In this document: piece by piece, positions 7,705-17,041 of the stretch | Layout of the letters: the number at the start of each line of letters is the position of its first letter | Numbering within the stretch: the stretch's first letter is position 1 | Assembly (NCBI GenBank): GCA_029167225.1 | Contig: JARFNK010000021.1 | Location: 31,662 to 95,661, forward strand | Origin: Sphingobium arseniciresistens | GTDB lineage: Bacteria; Pseudomonadota; Alphaproteobacteria; Sphingomonadales; Sphingomonadaceae | Length of the DNA stretch: 64,000 bases | Reading direction: 5' to 3' | Program-made: the position numbers and the translations under genes | Notes under the pieces: model-generated | The model's input: only the letters and a program-made list of their open reading frames with translations | Told to the model about the DNA's origin: nothing | The model's database searches: none

Positions 7705-8874
7705 TCAATCATGAAGCGCGAGAAGTTCACGGCTCGCCTGCGCGAGCGGCACTGCTTCGATGGCGTGTCCCATCGGGAAGCGCTCGACGCCGGGATAGAT
7801 GACGATCCTGCGGGCAGGTTGAAGGTCTTCAACCGCATGGTGGAATCCGCGCTCGACTTTGGGGGCGAGGCTGCGCTTGATTTCGATGGCCCAGAGAGCG
7901 CCATGCGGCAGGGTAAGCACGAGATCGATTTCCGCACCCGCCAGGGTCCTATAGAAGTTCGCGACGGTCCCTTCGGGCGCGGCGGCGATCAAGCTTTCGA
8001 TCGCGAAGCCTTCCCAGCTCGCACCCGCCACGGGGTGCCCCAGCACCGCCTCCTGGTCGCCCAGGTTGAGCAGCGCATGGACGAGGCCGCTGTCGCGGAC
8101 ATAGATGCGGGGCGACTTCGTCAGGCGTTTGGCGGCATTGCTGTGCCAAGGCTCAAGCCTGCGAACCAGCAGCAGATCGACGAGGAGGTCGAGGTAGCTG
8201 GCGACGGTCTTGGAATCCACGCCAAGACTGCGCGCGAATTCCGAGGCGTTGAGCAGCCCGGACTGATGGTGTGCCAGCATCGTCCAAAAGCGTCGCAACG
8301 TCTCCGCTGCAATACGCGGGCCGAACATGGGAATGTCGCGCTCAAGATAGGTGCGGATGAAGTCGCGCCGCCAGCGAAGGCTGATGCGATCGCTTCGCGC
8401 GAGATAGCTGTCGGGAAACCCACCCCGGATCCACAGACCCGGCAAATCCTGCTCCGGCACCTCAAGCGCATCGAGCGGGCCCATTTCGAGATAGCTGATG
8501 CGGCCCGCGAGGCTTTCTCCAGATTGCGCCATGAGGTCGATCGATGCCGATCCGAGCAGCAGGAACCGCCCTGCCCTGAGCCCCTTGCGTCGGCCGCGAT
8601 CGATCAGTCCACGGAGGATCTGGAAGAGGCCGGGCAAGCGATGGACCTCGTCGAGAACGACCAGCTTGTCTTGGTGGCTCGTGAGATACTGCTCGGCGTC
8701 GGCGATCTTCGCACGATCGGCTTCGGATTCCAGGTCGAGATACACAGATGGCCGCGTCGCAGCGATTTCCTGAGCCAGGGTGGTCTTGCCAACCTGTCGC
8801 GGCCCGAGCAGGGCGACAGCAGGCGTCTCGTCAAGCCTTGCGGCCAGTTCCGTCCTGATACGTCGTTTAATCAT
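7705..8874 (-). CDS. AAA+ ATPase with DUF4143 domain
   Basis: Stand-alone ATPase of the ATP-binding/DUF4143 family, 389 residues. The N-terminal AAA domain has a Walker A motif (LLGPRQVGKTT), a Walker B-like LVVLDEVHRLP and LLLGSASIDLM. The C-terminal DUF4143 region contains GASWEGFAIESLI and AEIDLVLTLPHGALWAIEIKRS, a nuclease-like E/D...EIK pattern. The biological role of the family is not settled. ATG 8874 fits the family's usual MIKRR start; a GTG at 8922 would add 16 residues. It is antisense inside the transfer operon, separating the thioredoxin-like gene from traH, and is best read as inserted cargo. Confidence 0.85.
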   Translation of the reverse strand: MIKRRIRTELAARLDETPAVALLGPRQVGKTTLAQEIAATRPSVYLDLESEADRAKIADAEQYLTSHQDKLVVLDEVHRLPGLFQILRGLIDRGRRKGLRAGRFLLLGSASIDLMAQSGESLAGRISYLEMGPLDALEVPEQDLPGLWIRGGFPDSYLARSDRISLRWRRDFIRTYLERDIPMFGPRIAAETLRRFWTMLAHHQSGLLNASEFARSLGVDSKTVASYLDLLVDLLLVRRLEPWHSNAAKRLTKSPRIYVRDSGLVHALLNLGDQEAVLGHPVAGASWEGFAIESLIAAAPEGTVANFYRTLAGAEIDLVLTLPHGALWAIEIKRSLAPKVERGFHHAVEDLQPARRIVIYPGVERFPMGHAIEAVPLAQASRELLALHD

Positions 8875-8882
8875 CCTCGTAT

Positions 8883-8920
8883 ATTCGGATCGCAACTCCG
8901 AATTTACAAGGATAATTATC
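8883..8920. promoter_or_regulatory. Two palindromes upstream of the DUF4143 gene
   Basis: ATTCGGA (8883-8889) and TCCGAAT (8897-8903) form a perfect 7-bp inverted repeat with a 7-bp spacer. GATAATTATC (8911-8920) is a perfect 10-bp palindrome. Both lie in an AT-rich stretch just upstream of the preferred ATPase start, in otherwise GC-rich DNA. This suggests a dedicated promoter/operator for the inserted gene. Confidence 0.4.
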
Positions 8921-8999
8921 ACACCCCGTCATTCTTTCCGTGGCAAGCTCTGCTGGCGGGCGAGCTGTCGCGACCATTTCTGCGAAGAGGATTCCCGCC

Positions 9000-10418
9000 A
9001 TGGTTCGACCCCGCCTGATTACCGCGTTGTGCGCCCTGCTCGCCTGCTGGTGCGCTGCTGCGCCGGCCCACGCCCAGAGCTGGGCGGAAAGCTGGTTCGA
9101 CAATGTGACCTATACCTCGCCTGGCAGTTTCGAGGATCAGACCCGGGGCTACGTCACGGCAGGCGGTATGTCCGGACGGGTCGACGTCCATAACGACTAT
9201 CTGATGTCGATCAGCCTTCCCAAGGTGCGCGCCGGCTGCGGCGGCATCGATATGTTTTTAGGCGGCATGAGTTTCCTCGACCCCGATTATCTCGTCCAGA
9301 AACTGGAGAGCATCCTTCAGGCGGCGCCCGCCGTGGCCTTTCAATATCTCCTCGAAACCTTGGACGAGAAGATGGGGAACATCATCTCGAAGATGGAAGC
9401 CGCCACCAATTTCCTGAACAGTATCCAGGTCAACGACTGCCGACTCGCCAACCGCATGGTCCAGATCGCCAAGGGCGACGACAATATGGGCGGGATCATC
9501 GAGGAGATGACGGGGTACAAGTCGGTCAAGGAGGGCTTTGCCAAGAGCTATCAACAAAGCCGCGAGAAGATCCAGGCGAACAACAACAACCCGACCGAGG
9601 ATCTGAAGGATGTGCTCGCCAACTGCCCGGCGGAAGTCACGGACATCTTCCGTACCGGGTCGCTGCTATCCCACGCTGCCTCGCGCGTCGGCGCCGGCGA
9701 CTGGGCGAGCGTGATGCGCGCCCGCGTGGGCGACGTCTATATGCGCTGGGATCCGGCCGATAAGGTTCCGTTGTTCACCGCCATCCCACAATGCCCCGCG
9801 CAGGACACCGAAAGCTCGCAGGATTTCCTGACCGGGCGCGTCCAGCGTCGATCGCTGAACATCCCGCCATCGGCGGCGGATTGCTCGCAGGATGGCGGCG
9901 GCCGCGGCGCGCTTATCCTTGCGCGTGAGCGCATGGAATCGATCGCCACCAAGATCAGGACGCGCGCCGCGCTCAGCACCGAGGAGCGCCAGTTCGTCGC
10001 CAACGTCCGGACGCTGCCGATCTACCGGATGCTCGAATGGGGCGTGCGGCAGGGCGTGGTCGACTCGGTTATCTCCGATACCGACGAGTTGGTCGCGCTG
10101 ACGCTTGCCTATCAGATGCTCAACGACCTCACCCGCACGATCGATTTCACGGTGAGTAATGCCGAGCGGGGCGCGACCACGGCCGGTGCCGCCGATGGCA
10201 ACAACGCCAATGTCTGCCAGACACGCATCCTCTCCAAGGGCATCGAGCAGCTGCGGGATCTGCGCGACGAGGTGCTGCGCCAGCGTGCGCAGATGCGGCA
10301 GAGCTATATGGCAGCGCTCTCGGCGGCGAACCTGTCGGCGAACTATGCGGGCCTCATCCGCGACCGCGACCGCGATGCTCGCGACGCCGCCGGCGCGGCG
10401 GCCGCGCGCAACCAGTAA
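9000..10418 (+). CDS. traH: Conjugal transfer protein TraH
   Basis: TraH is a periplasmic/outer-membrane-associated F-type protein required for pilus assembly. The 472-residue product has a signal peptide (ALCALLACWCAAAPAHA), then the characteristic opening SWFDNVTYTSPGSFEDQTRGY and SLPKVRAGCGGIDMFLGGMSF, and a C-terminal helical region ending in a run of arginines and alanines. The start at 9000 has AGAGGA about 8 nt upstream; the open frame extends further but without family resemblance. It lies 14 nt before traG. Confidence 0.92.
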   Translation: MVRPRLITALCALLACWCAAAPAHAQSWAESWFDNVTYTSPGSFEDQTRGYVTAGGMSGRVDVHNDYLMSISLPKVRAGCGGIDMFLGGMSFLDPDYLVQKLESILQAAPAVAFQYLLETLDEKMGNIISKMEAATNFLNSIQVNDCRLANRMVQIAKGDDNMGGIIEEMTGYKSVKEGFAKSYQQSREKIQANNNNPTEDLKDVLANCPAEVTDIFRTGSLLSHAASRVGAGDWASVMRARVGDVYMRWDPADKVPLFTAIPQCPAQDTESSQDFLTGRVQRRSLNIPPSAADCSQDGGGRGALILARERMESIATKIRTRAALSTEERQFVANVRTLPIYRMLEWGVRQGVVDSVISDTDELVALTLAYQMLNDLTRTIDFTVSNAERGATTAGAADGNNANVCQTRILSKGIEQLRDLRDEVLRQRAQMRQSYMAALSAANLSANYAGLIRDRDRDARDAAGAAAARNQ

Positions 10419-10432
10419 CGGGAGGCAAGTCC

Positions 10433-13400
10433 ATGCGCCGCATCGCCAAACTGCTTGCCCTCCTCCCCGCGCTGCTCGCCGCTACGCCGGCGCTGGCCGT
10501 CGATACGAGTTTCCACACCTATGACGGTTTCGCCGAGACGGTGGAGGCGTTTCGGCTCGTCTCGATGATCTTCGCTGATCCCCGATATGAGACGCTGGTG
10601 CTGATCGTCGCGACGGTCGGGATCGGCCTTGGGGCGATAGTGGCGAGCGTGCGCGGCTCGGGAATGGGGCTGGTCGCATTCGGGTTCCAAATGCTGTTCG
10701 GCGTCGGGCTGTTCGTGGGGCTGATCGCCACCACGGGCACGGTCCATGTCTATGACCGAGTCCGCAACGCCTATCAGCCAGTCGGCGGCGTCCCCAATCT
10801 GCTTGTGCTGGTGGCGGGTGTGACCAACATGATCGAGCGGGCGCTGGTCGAGACCATCGACGACAATACCATTGACCCCGATGCGAAGATCGAGTTCGGC
10901 GCGGGTGGCCACAGCTTCGATCTCTTCCTCAACGCGGTTTCCCCGCGCGGCCCCATGACCGACACCTTCCTCGACGCGACCATCAAGGACTATGTCCGGC
11001 AATGTTATCCGGTGGCGCGCGTTTCAGCTGCCTATGGGATCGATGACGACAAGCTGTTCCGCACGGCAACGGACCTGCCGGGCGCCTTCGCGGCGATGGC
11101 CGGACCCGCCACTTTCTCGACCGTCTATACCGAGAGCGACAAGGGCGGCACGACGATGAGCTGCACCGATGCCTGGACGCATATCTCGGATCGCCTGTCC
11201 GACCCTGCCTTGTTCGACGGCTATACGCGGCAGATCTGCGCCCGCACCGGCTTCAACGTCGACGACGCGCAACAGATGAACCGATGCCGCCAGCAGTTGG
11301 GCGAGATGGGTCAGATGATGCTCGGTCAGCCGCTGTCCACTCAGGCGCTCCTGACCCACATCTTACTCGGCAATACGGTTGGTGACGTCCTGTTCGAGGA
11401 TTCGCCGGCCAGCGCGGCGCGCGTCATGGCCAACCGGGCAGTGATCTCGAACGGTCTTGCGACCCTGTCGGTCGCCAATGAATGGATGCCAACGATCCGG
11501 GCGACGGTGTTCGGGATCATGCTATTCATGGTGCCTGTCGCGCTGCTGTTCATCCTGACGCCGATCAATCTCCGGGTCGCGAGCTTCGCGCTCGGCCTGT
11601 TCGTGTTCGTAGCTCTCTGGGGCGTTATTGACGCGGGCATCTATCAGCTCACGCTGGGCCGTGCCCATGCCGCGCTCGAGGAATTGCGATCGAACGCGCT
11701 CGCCGCCAATGCGTGGTTGCTAGCACCCTCGGCGGCGATGAAGGCGCTGGCGATCTTCGGCAGCTTCCGCACAGCGGCAGCCGGCCTGGCAGGCGCCTTC
11801 GTGTTCACCGTGTTCCGCTTCAGCGGCAATGTCTTCACCTCTTTCACCTCGGGCGCGCTTGGTGTCGCCGGCCAGGGCACGGCGGCGGCCGCTCCGATGG
11901 CGACGACCGAGGGACAAGCCTCGGCACTCGAAGCCCAGGCCTCCGCGCTCGGCACGCGGGCGCGGGCAGCCGCATCCTCCAGCTTCGGGGATTTCGGCGA
12001 GAGATCGACATTTGGGGCCAACCGAGCGTTCGGCCAGGCAGATCACATCCTGGGCGAGCGTCCAGGCACATCCGGCGGCACCGCTTTCGCTCTCGGCGGC
12101 CTTCAGGGCGCCGAGGAACTGGGAAGGCTCGCCCCCGCCCTCAACGGGCGCGATCTGGCGGATCCACAGGTCGCGCGGGCAGTCCGGGCGAATGCTGCGA
12201 CGACAGCTATTCACCAGTTCGCCGAAAAGGATGCGCTTCGCACGCTCGGCACCACCTATTTCGGGGAAGGTCAGACCGGTGAAAAGGCGTTCGCCGCTTT
12301 CGCGCAGAATCTCGTCCAGTGGCGCGCCTTCGGCGATCAACGGGCTTACGGGATGATGATGCAGGCGGCGACCCGGCACTTCGAGCGTGGCGGCTATTCC
12401 GCTAAGGATGCTGAACTCAAGGCGTCCGGGATCATTGCCGAGGCACAGTCCGATCCCACCTTCGCGAAGCTGATCGCCAATACCTTCGACCAGGAGCGCT
12501 TGCTCGAGAACGATCTCACCGCGGCGCAGACCCAGGTCGGCGCGATGGAAGGCCGACGCGATTATGCCGGCGACAATGTCGCCGGGGTGGAGCGGTCCAA
12601 TGTCGCGACCGAACAGGCTTGGCGTTCTGGCAGTAACCAGGGCCAACGCGAGGCCGCCGCGATGCTTGGCCTCCCCGTGGACGAGACATCCCGCCGCATC
12701 GGTTTCATCAACGCGCTCTCCGGCGAAGCGCGAAGCACCGCGATCACCCAGCTCGCGCGCGCGACCGGGCGGAACGAGGGTCAGGTCGAGCGCGCGCTGG
12801 AGCGCTATAATGCCGCGGTTAGTGTCGGCACGGCTGATGGTGCGACCGCTGAGGCGGCGCGCGAGGGAACCAGCGTCTATGGCCGCACGCTAGAGGCGGC
12901 TGGCTATGATTTCGCGGAACGCTCGGGCAAGCTCGATGCGCAGCGCGAAGTCGGTACCAGCGGCACGCGCGATGCGGCCCGGATCGGCGAGCAGCGGCGG
13001 CAATCGGAGAATTTCGGCTTTGCCGAAGGCGCCGCTGCGGCCGGTGTCTCGACGCGCGAGGCAGCGCGTCTCGACAGCTTCATCCAGGCGCTGAGCCGCA
13101 CGGCCGGCAATCAGGTGGACATGGCCGAAGGCGGCGCGGAAGGCATCGCCGATCGCGCGCGGAACGAGCGTCTGACCCGCATCGTCGACAATGAGCGTCT
13201 GACCCGAATGCAGGGGCTGCTCGCCGAAAACGGCGTTACCCTGACCAAGCGACAGATCGCCATGGACCAGAATGGTGATCTCAGCCTCAACCTGACGCCC
13301 CAGACCGCCGCTGCGATGTATAAGGCTGGTCTCATCAACGAGAGCCAGCTCGGCGCAATCGCCAATGGCGGGCGGGCACGGTTCAGCTTCGCTGATAATG

Positions 13401-14158
13401 ACCTGCTGGTGTCGAGCGGGACCGACTTCAGCCGTTCAGCGCGCAACGATACCAGCACGCGGTTCGAGGCGGGTAAGCAGGCCGGCCCCGATACGATCGA
13501 GCATTTCATGGGCGGTGGTGAGGAAGGCCGTGCCGCGATGGAGAATTGGCTGCGCGGTGGCTTCGAGATGGACCGCAAAGGGAATTGGCGGCTCAAGCCT
13601 CAAGTTGCCGACACGCTCCAGCGCGACGTGCAGGCGATCATGACGCAGACTGGTTGGACCCGATCTATTTCGCGGAGCGCAATGCATCAGGTATCACAAG
13701 GGACGATAGTCGGTGGCCAGATCGAAGGCGGGGCCTCGCGCGGAGGACGCGGTTCTGGAGCGAAGGACGGGAATTCGACGTCTTCGGGGTATAGTGGGCG
13801 AGCTTCTGTGCAGGTCGGCGCAAGCAGTAGCGATACGGGCACAGGCTCGATCGACGCAATGGCAACGATGGACATCGTAAACTATGACGTGCGCGAAGCT
13901 ATCGCCAATGCGGAACGTGCATCCACAAAATCTGCGGCTCCTGAGAAGGCCTTCTCCCTCGAATTGAGCCGACAAATCCTCGGCTCTCAAGGTCTAAGAA
14001 ACCGATATCTAACCCAATCCTCATCTGGCCGAGGCGTAGGAGATTGGTCTGCTCCGCTAACAGGTATAGAGCAGCGCAGCATTCTCGATACGGGCCGCTT
14101 CTCTGATGATTTGGATCATAGCTCTCGAGACGGCGACGCTGAATTTAAGAAAAGATAG
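10433..14158 (+). CDS. traG: Mating-pair stabilisation and exclusion protein TraG
   Basis: TraG is an inner-membrane protein. Its N-terminal region works in pilus assembly. Its periplasmic C-terminal region acts in mating-pair stabilisation and, in F and SXT, recognises the recipient's exclusion protein. The product has 1241 residues: a signal-like N-terminus, membrane segments at about 40-110, a TraG N-domain, further hydrophobic segments at about 355-470, then a long polar, Ala/Arg/Glu-rich soluble region. GGGAGG precedes the ATG. The last 170 codons or so (from about 13660) are visibly less GC-rich than the rest, suggesting a separately evolving tail. It is the last transfer gene in the window. 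Confidence 0.9.
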   Translation: MRRIAKLLALLPALLAATPALAVDTSFHTYDGFAETVEAFRLVSMIFADPRYETLVLIVATVGIGLGAIVASVRGSGMGLVAFGFQMLFGVGLFVGLIATTGTVHVYDRVRNAYQPVGGVPNLLVLVAGVTNMIERALVETIDDNTIDPDAKIEFGAGGHSFDLFLNAVSPRGPMTDTFLDATIKDYVRQCYPVARVSAAYGIDDDKLFRTATDLPGAFAAMAGPATFSTVYTESDKGGTTMSCTDAWTHISDRLSDPALFDGYTRQICARTGFNVDDAQQMNRCRQQLGEMGQMMLGQPLSTQALLTHILLGNTVGDVLFEDSPASAARVMANRAVISNGLATLSVANEWMPTIRATVFGIMLFMVPVALLFILTPINLRVASFALGLFVFVALWGVIDAGIYQLTLGRAHAALEELRSNALAANAWLLAPSAAMKALAIFGSFRTAAAGLAGAFVFTVFRFSGNVFTSFTSGALGVAGQGTAAAAPMATTEGQASALEAQASALGTRARAAASSSFGDFGERSTFGANRAFGQADHILGERPGTSGGTAFALGGLQGAEELGRLAPALNGRDLADPQVARAVRANAATTAIHQFAEKDALRTLGTTYFGEGQTGEKAFAAFAQNLVQWRAFGDQRAYGMMMQAATRHFERGGYSAKDAELKASGIIAEAQSDPTFAKLIANTFDQERLLENDLTAAQTQVGAMEGRRDYAGDNVAGVERSNVATEQAWRSGSNQGQREAAAMLGLPVDETSRRIGFINALSGEARSTAITQLARATGRNEGQVERALERYNAAVSVGTADGATAEAAREGTSVYGRTLEAAGYDFAERSGKLDAQREVGTSGTRDAARIGEQRRQSENFGFAEGAAAAGVSTREAARLDSFIQALSRTAGNQVDMAEGGAEGIADRARNERLTRIVDNERLTRMQGLLAENGVTLTKRQIAMDQNGDLSLNLTPQTAAAMYKAGLINESQLGAIANGGRARFSFADNDLLVSSGTDFSRSARNDTSTRFEAGKQAGPDTIEHFMGGGEEGRAAMENWLRGGFEMDRKGNWRLKPQVADTLQRDVQAIMTQTGWTRSISRSAMHQVSQGTIVGGQIEGGASRGGRGSGAKDGNSTSSGYSGRASVQVGASSSDTGTGSIDAMATMDIVNYDVREAIANAERASTKSAAPEKAFSLELSRQILGSQGLRNRYLTQSSSGRGVGDWSAPLTGIEQRSILDTGRFSDDLDHSSRDGDAEFKKR

Positions 14159-14161
14159 CCA

Positions 14162-14608
14162 TCAGTTGTGACGGTGCCTGACAATATAGGCCGGATTTGC
14201 GGGATTCAGAGGCGAACGGATGTCGGTCGGATCGGACATATACGACATCGGAATAGGGCGATGGAAGCCGATACCGTCGCCACTATAGAGTTCATCAGTA
14301 TGATCACCGTCGGCACTTTCGTCCGTATAGCCGGGGTCCCAAGGGAAAACCACTTGCTGCCGCCAAACCCAAAGTGCACGGATAGCGACGTACCAGAAGA
14401 GCGCGAATGGATGAAAGATCAGCGTGAGAACCAACGCAAAGGTTCCGTCGGGAGGAACGAGGGTCTTGGGAGCGAAAAGGGCGACGAGCCAAGTCGTCAC
14501 CGCCATCAGCCACCAGAGCTTTGCATACCAAGGCTTCCACAGCCAGGCCGAGAGACCGGGCCAGGGTGCTTTGTTTGCGGCATCTTTGGTTTCGATGGTC
14601 TGCTCCAT
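14162..14608 (-). CDS. Small membrane protein convergent with traG
   Basis: Unrecognised 148-residue protein with two clear hydrophobic segments (about 25-47, around LWWLMAVTTWLVALFAP, and about 57-80, around LVLTLIFHPFALFWYVAIRA). Both termini are polar, and the C-terminus has several Asp and His. It ends 3 nt from the traG stop on the opposite strand. Inner-membrane exclusion proteins of about 140-170 residues are encoded beside traG in F (TraS) and SXT (Eex), so size, topology and place make this a candidate. No sequence similarity to those proteins can be claimed here. Confidence 0.6.
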   Translation of the reverse strand: MEQTIETKDAANKAPWPGLSAWLWKPWYAKLWWLMAVTTWLVALFAPKTLVPPDGTFALVLTLIFHPFALFWYVAIRALWVWRQQVVFPWDPGYTDESADGDHTDELYSGDGIGFHRPIPMSYMSDPTDIRSPLNPANPAYIVRHRHN

Positions 14609-14724
14609 CGCGAAATCCTTTCGATAGCCATATAGCAGTTCGGATCGCGATTGTCACGGCGGAATGGCGATCAGCGCTTGTCCTTTTTGTCGCTATTGGC
14701 ATATTGGAGACAGAAAGGACACCG

Positions 14725-15360
14725 ATGGCAACCAACGCTTCTCTCGTTCCGGCGCGTCGGAAAACAGGCGGTCGCAGCACGAGCCTGACGAACGATACGC
14801 TGCGGCGCAAGGCGCTCGAAAAGCTGACGCTCGCCATCGTCAAGGCGGTCGAGTCCGCGAGCGATGATACGCTGGCCGATATCGTGGGCACGTCTGATCT
14901 TCGCCATGCGCTGGCCATCGCGCCGCGCGACATCGCCCCAGAATCGCCCGCCGATCTCGAAGCGATCATGGCAGCGCGCGAGAAGACGGTCCGCTTCCGC
15001 GAGGACATGGCCGCCCGCGCGGGCGGCATGCTCGATCGCGCCGACGTCGCAGCGATGTTTGGGGTCACGCCAGCCGCGATCGACAAGCAACGCCAGCGCC
15101 GGCAAATCCTGGGGGTCCCCTATGGAGCCGAGATGCGCTATCCCGCCGCGCAGTTCGTCGACGGCGAGGTGCTACAGGGTCTCAAGGCTGTGCTGGAGGC
15201 CTTCGATGACATGAATCCTTGGGAGCAGCTGATGATGCTCACCACACCGCTCGAAGGGTTCGGTGCGCAACCCGAGACGATCTTGCAAACGCTGACCAGA
15301 CGGCCGGAGCCGAGGGTGTTGAAGCAGCTTGCAGCGCTCGCGGCGAGCTGGGCAGCCTGA
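14725..15360 (+). CDS. HTH antitoxin of RES toxin system
   Basis: A 211-residue protein with a central helix-turn-helix-like stretch (LDRADVAAMFGVTPAAIDKQRQ) and a C-terminal helical part ending VLKQLAALAASWAA. It sits 6 nt upstream of a RES-domain gene, the usual order for Xre/MbcA-like antitoxins and RES toxins. The C-terminal region is where such antitoxins carry the toxin-neutralising element. ATG 14725 follows GAAAGGA; the frame is open further upstream but lacks such a site. Confidence 0.7.
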   Translation: MATNASLVPARRKTGGRSTSLTNDTLRRKALEKLTLAIVKAVESASDDTLADIVGTSDLRHALAIAPRDIAPESPADLEAIMAAREKTVRFREDMAARAGGMLDRADVAAMFGVTPAAIDKQRQRRQILGVPYGAEMRYPAAQFVDGEVLQGLKAVLEAFDDMNPWEQLMMLTTPLEGFGAQPETILQTLTRRPEPRVLKQLAALAASWAA

Positions 15361-15366
15361 TCATCC

Positions 15367-15927
15367 GTGCCGACCGTTCGACTGAGACGGATCGATGCCG
15401 GCGTTCGCCTTTATCGCATCCACCGTACCGGCCATGACCCGATCTACTTCGGACCAGATGGCGAGACGCCGCTGTCCCGTTATGACTCGCCCGATGGCAG
15501 CTACAAGGTTTTGTATGCCGCCCGGACTCTCGAAACAGCCTTCGGCGAAACCCTCGTTCGCGCGCCCGCGACTCCGCACGTTCTTTCGACGATGGTAGAG
15601 GCGCGGGTGCGCAGCGAACTGGTAACGACAAGGCCGCTCCGACTCTATCCACTCCTCGACGCCGGCGTCTCGGCGCACGGACTGTCCTTCACGGACCTTC
15701 ATGGGATCGACTATGTCCGAAGCTGGGCGGTTTGCGCCGAGATCCACGCCACGACTGCCGCAGATGGCATCCTCTATACCTCCCGGTTCGACAACCGGCG
15801 CTGCGTCGCCCTGTTTGATCGTGCGGCCGCGGCGATCGAAGCCGGCCCGGTGAGCAGGGTCTCAATATCGCCGTCCGAAGCTGCGGCCCTGGCAGGCCAT
15901 TTCGGCAAAATTTATGTCGAGCCTTAG
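15367..15927 (+). CDS. RES-domain toxin
   Basis: RES toxins have an ADP-ribosyltransferase-like fold and act on cellular NAD or by modifying a target protein. The 186-residue product carries the family's early arginine (LYRIHR), the glutamate block (LYAARTLETAFGETLVR) and a downstream serine region (GILYTSRFDNRRCVALFDRA). It starts with GTG 6 nt after its antitoxin gene. Like most RES proteins it has no signal peptide. Confidence 0.85.
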   Translation: MPTVRLRRIDAGVRLYRIHRTGHDPIYFGPDGETPLSRYDSPDGSYKVLYAARTLETAFGETLVRAPATPHVLSTMVEARVRSELVTTRPLRLYPLLDAGVSAHGLSFTDLHGIDYVRSWAVCAEIHATTAADGILYTSRFDNRRCVALFDRAAAAIEAGPVSRVSISPSEAAALAGHFGKIYVEP

Positions 15928-16007
15928 GGCGGGATAACGAGGGTATCGCGAAGCGGGGCACGCCGGAACCGGAAGAGATGAGGAAATCATTCGAAATTGC
16001 TAGTGCG

Positions 16008-16916
16008 CTACACAGCCAAACGCCGATGTTGCATTGGCGTGCATCCCACCGACCGGCGAAATGCGGCGCTGAAAGCCGCTTCGGATTCATAGCCGACAGA
16101 GAACCCGATGCTCGCCACGCTCTCATCGGTGTGCCGCAAGCGATCGGCGGCAAGGCGCATCCGCCATCCGGTGAGGTAGCCAAGCGGCGTCTGCCCGACG
16201 ACATCTCGAAACCGCCCTGCGAAAACAGTCCGGGACATGCCAGCGAACCCGGCCAGTTCGGCGAGTGTCCACCGCCGGGCTGGCTCCCCGTGCATAGCCC
16301 CCAGGACGCGCGCAAGGCGCGGATCGGCCAGCGCCCCCAGCCAACCAGTATGTTTCTCCTTGTCCGAGGCCAGCCAGAGCCGGATTACCTGGAGAAGCAT
16401 GATCTGTGCGAGATGGTCCGCCATCAGTGTGCCGCCGGGCAACCCTTGTTTCAATTCCGTCGCCAATTGTTCCAGCGACCAGCGTAGCACCGCCGCCTGG
16501 TTCGAAGCGTAACGGACATGGACGATGGCCGGCAAGGCGTTGAACAGCAGCTCGGCATGTCTGCCATCGAAGAAAAAGCGGCCACCGATCAGGAGGAAAT
16601 CTCCACCACCATTGCAGGTCGCGACACAATTCAACGCTTGGTCGTAGATTGTCGCGGATTCGATCGCGGGGAGCGTTCTGTCGGTCGTAAAAAGGAATGG
16701 GCGCCCGCGCGTCAGCAGGAAGCAGTCACCCGCCTCAATACGCAACGGCTCGGACTCGCCATCGACCTGCACCCAGCACGCGCCCCGCAAGACAGCGTTG
16801 AACTTGATACCCTCATGGGCTGGAAAGCGGATCGCCCACTCTCCCCCCGCATCGAGGCCCGCGCTGATTATGCTTCGGGACCTCAACAGGGAAAGCACAT
16901 CGGACAACGGGTCCAT
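16008..16916 (-). CDS. AraC-family regulator with cupin sensor domain
   Basis: Transcriptional regulator with an N-terminal cupin (AraC_binding/Cupin_6 type, IRFPAHEGIKFNAVLRG ... EAGDCFLLTRGRPF) and a C-terminal double helix-turn-helix (WTLAELAGFAGMSRTVFAGRF; VASIGFSVGYESEAAFSAAF). I take ATG 16916 (MDPLSDVLSLL), the usual start for this subfamily; the frame reaches 16982. It is divergent from the SDR gene at 17042, which it probably controls. This subfamily commonly sits beside SDR or oxidoreductase genes responding to small lipophilic or electrophilic compounds. Confidence 0.88.
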   Translation of the reverse strand: MDPLSDVLSLLRSRSIISAGLDAGGEWAIRFPAHEGIKFNAVLRGACWVQVDGESEPLRIEAGDCFLLTRGRPFLFTTDRTLPAIESATIYDQALNCVATCNGGGDFLLIGGRFFFDGRHAELLFNALPAIVHVRYASNQAAVLRWSLEQLATELKQGLPGGTLMADHLAQIMLLQVIRLWLASDKEKHTGWLGALADPRLARVLGAMHGEPARRWTLAELAGFAGMSRTVFAGRFRDVVGQTPLGYLTGWRMRLAADRLRHTDESVASIGFSVGYESEAAFSAAFRRSVGCTPMQHRRLAV

Positions 16917-17041
16917 ATCACAACAATCCGAACTAGCGCGATAGATTGGCGAACTCTGGCGCATGGATCGTTCGATTGCCATCGCTAACTCTACCCCAGG
17001 CAGGATCAGCGATCTGGCCTGCCTGTTATTGGAGAACGATC

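Noticed and set aside
7678-9018. 446-codon plus-strand frame opposite the DUF4143 gene
   Set aside because: The minus strand has unmistakable Walker and DUF4143 motifs. The plus frame has none and overlaps it almost fully.
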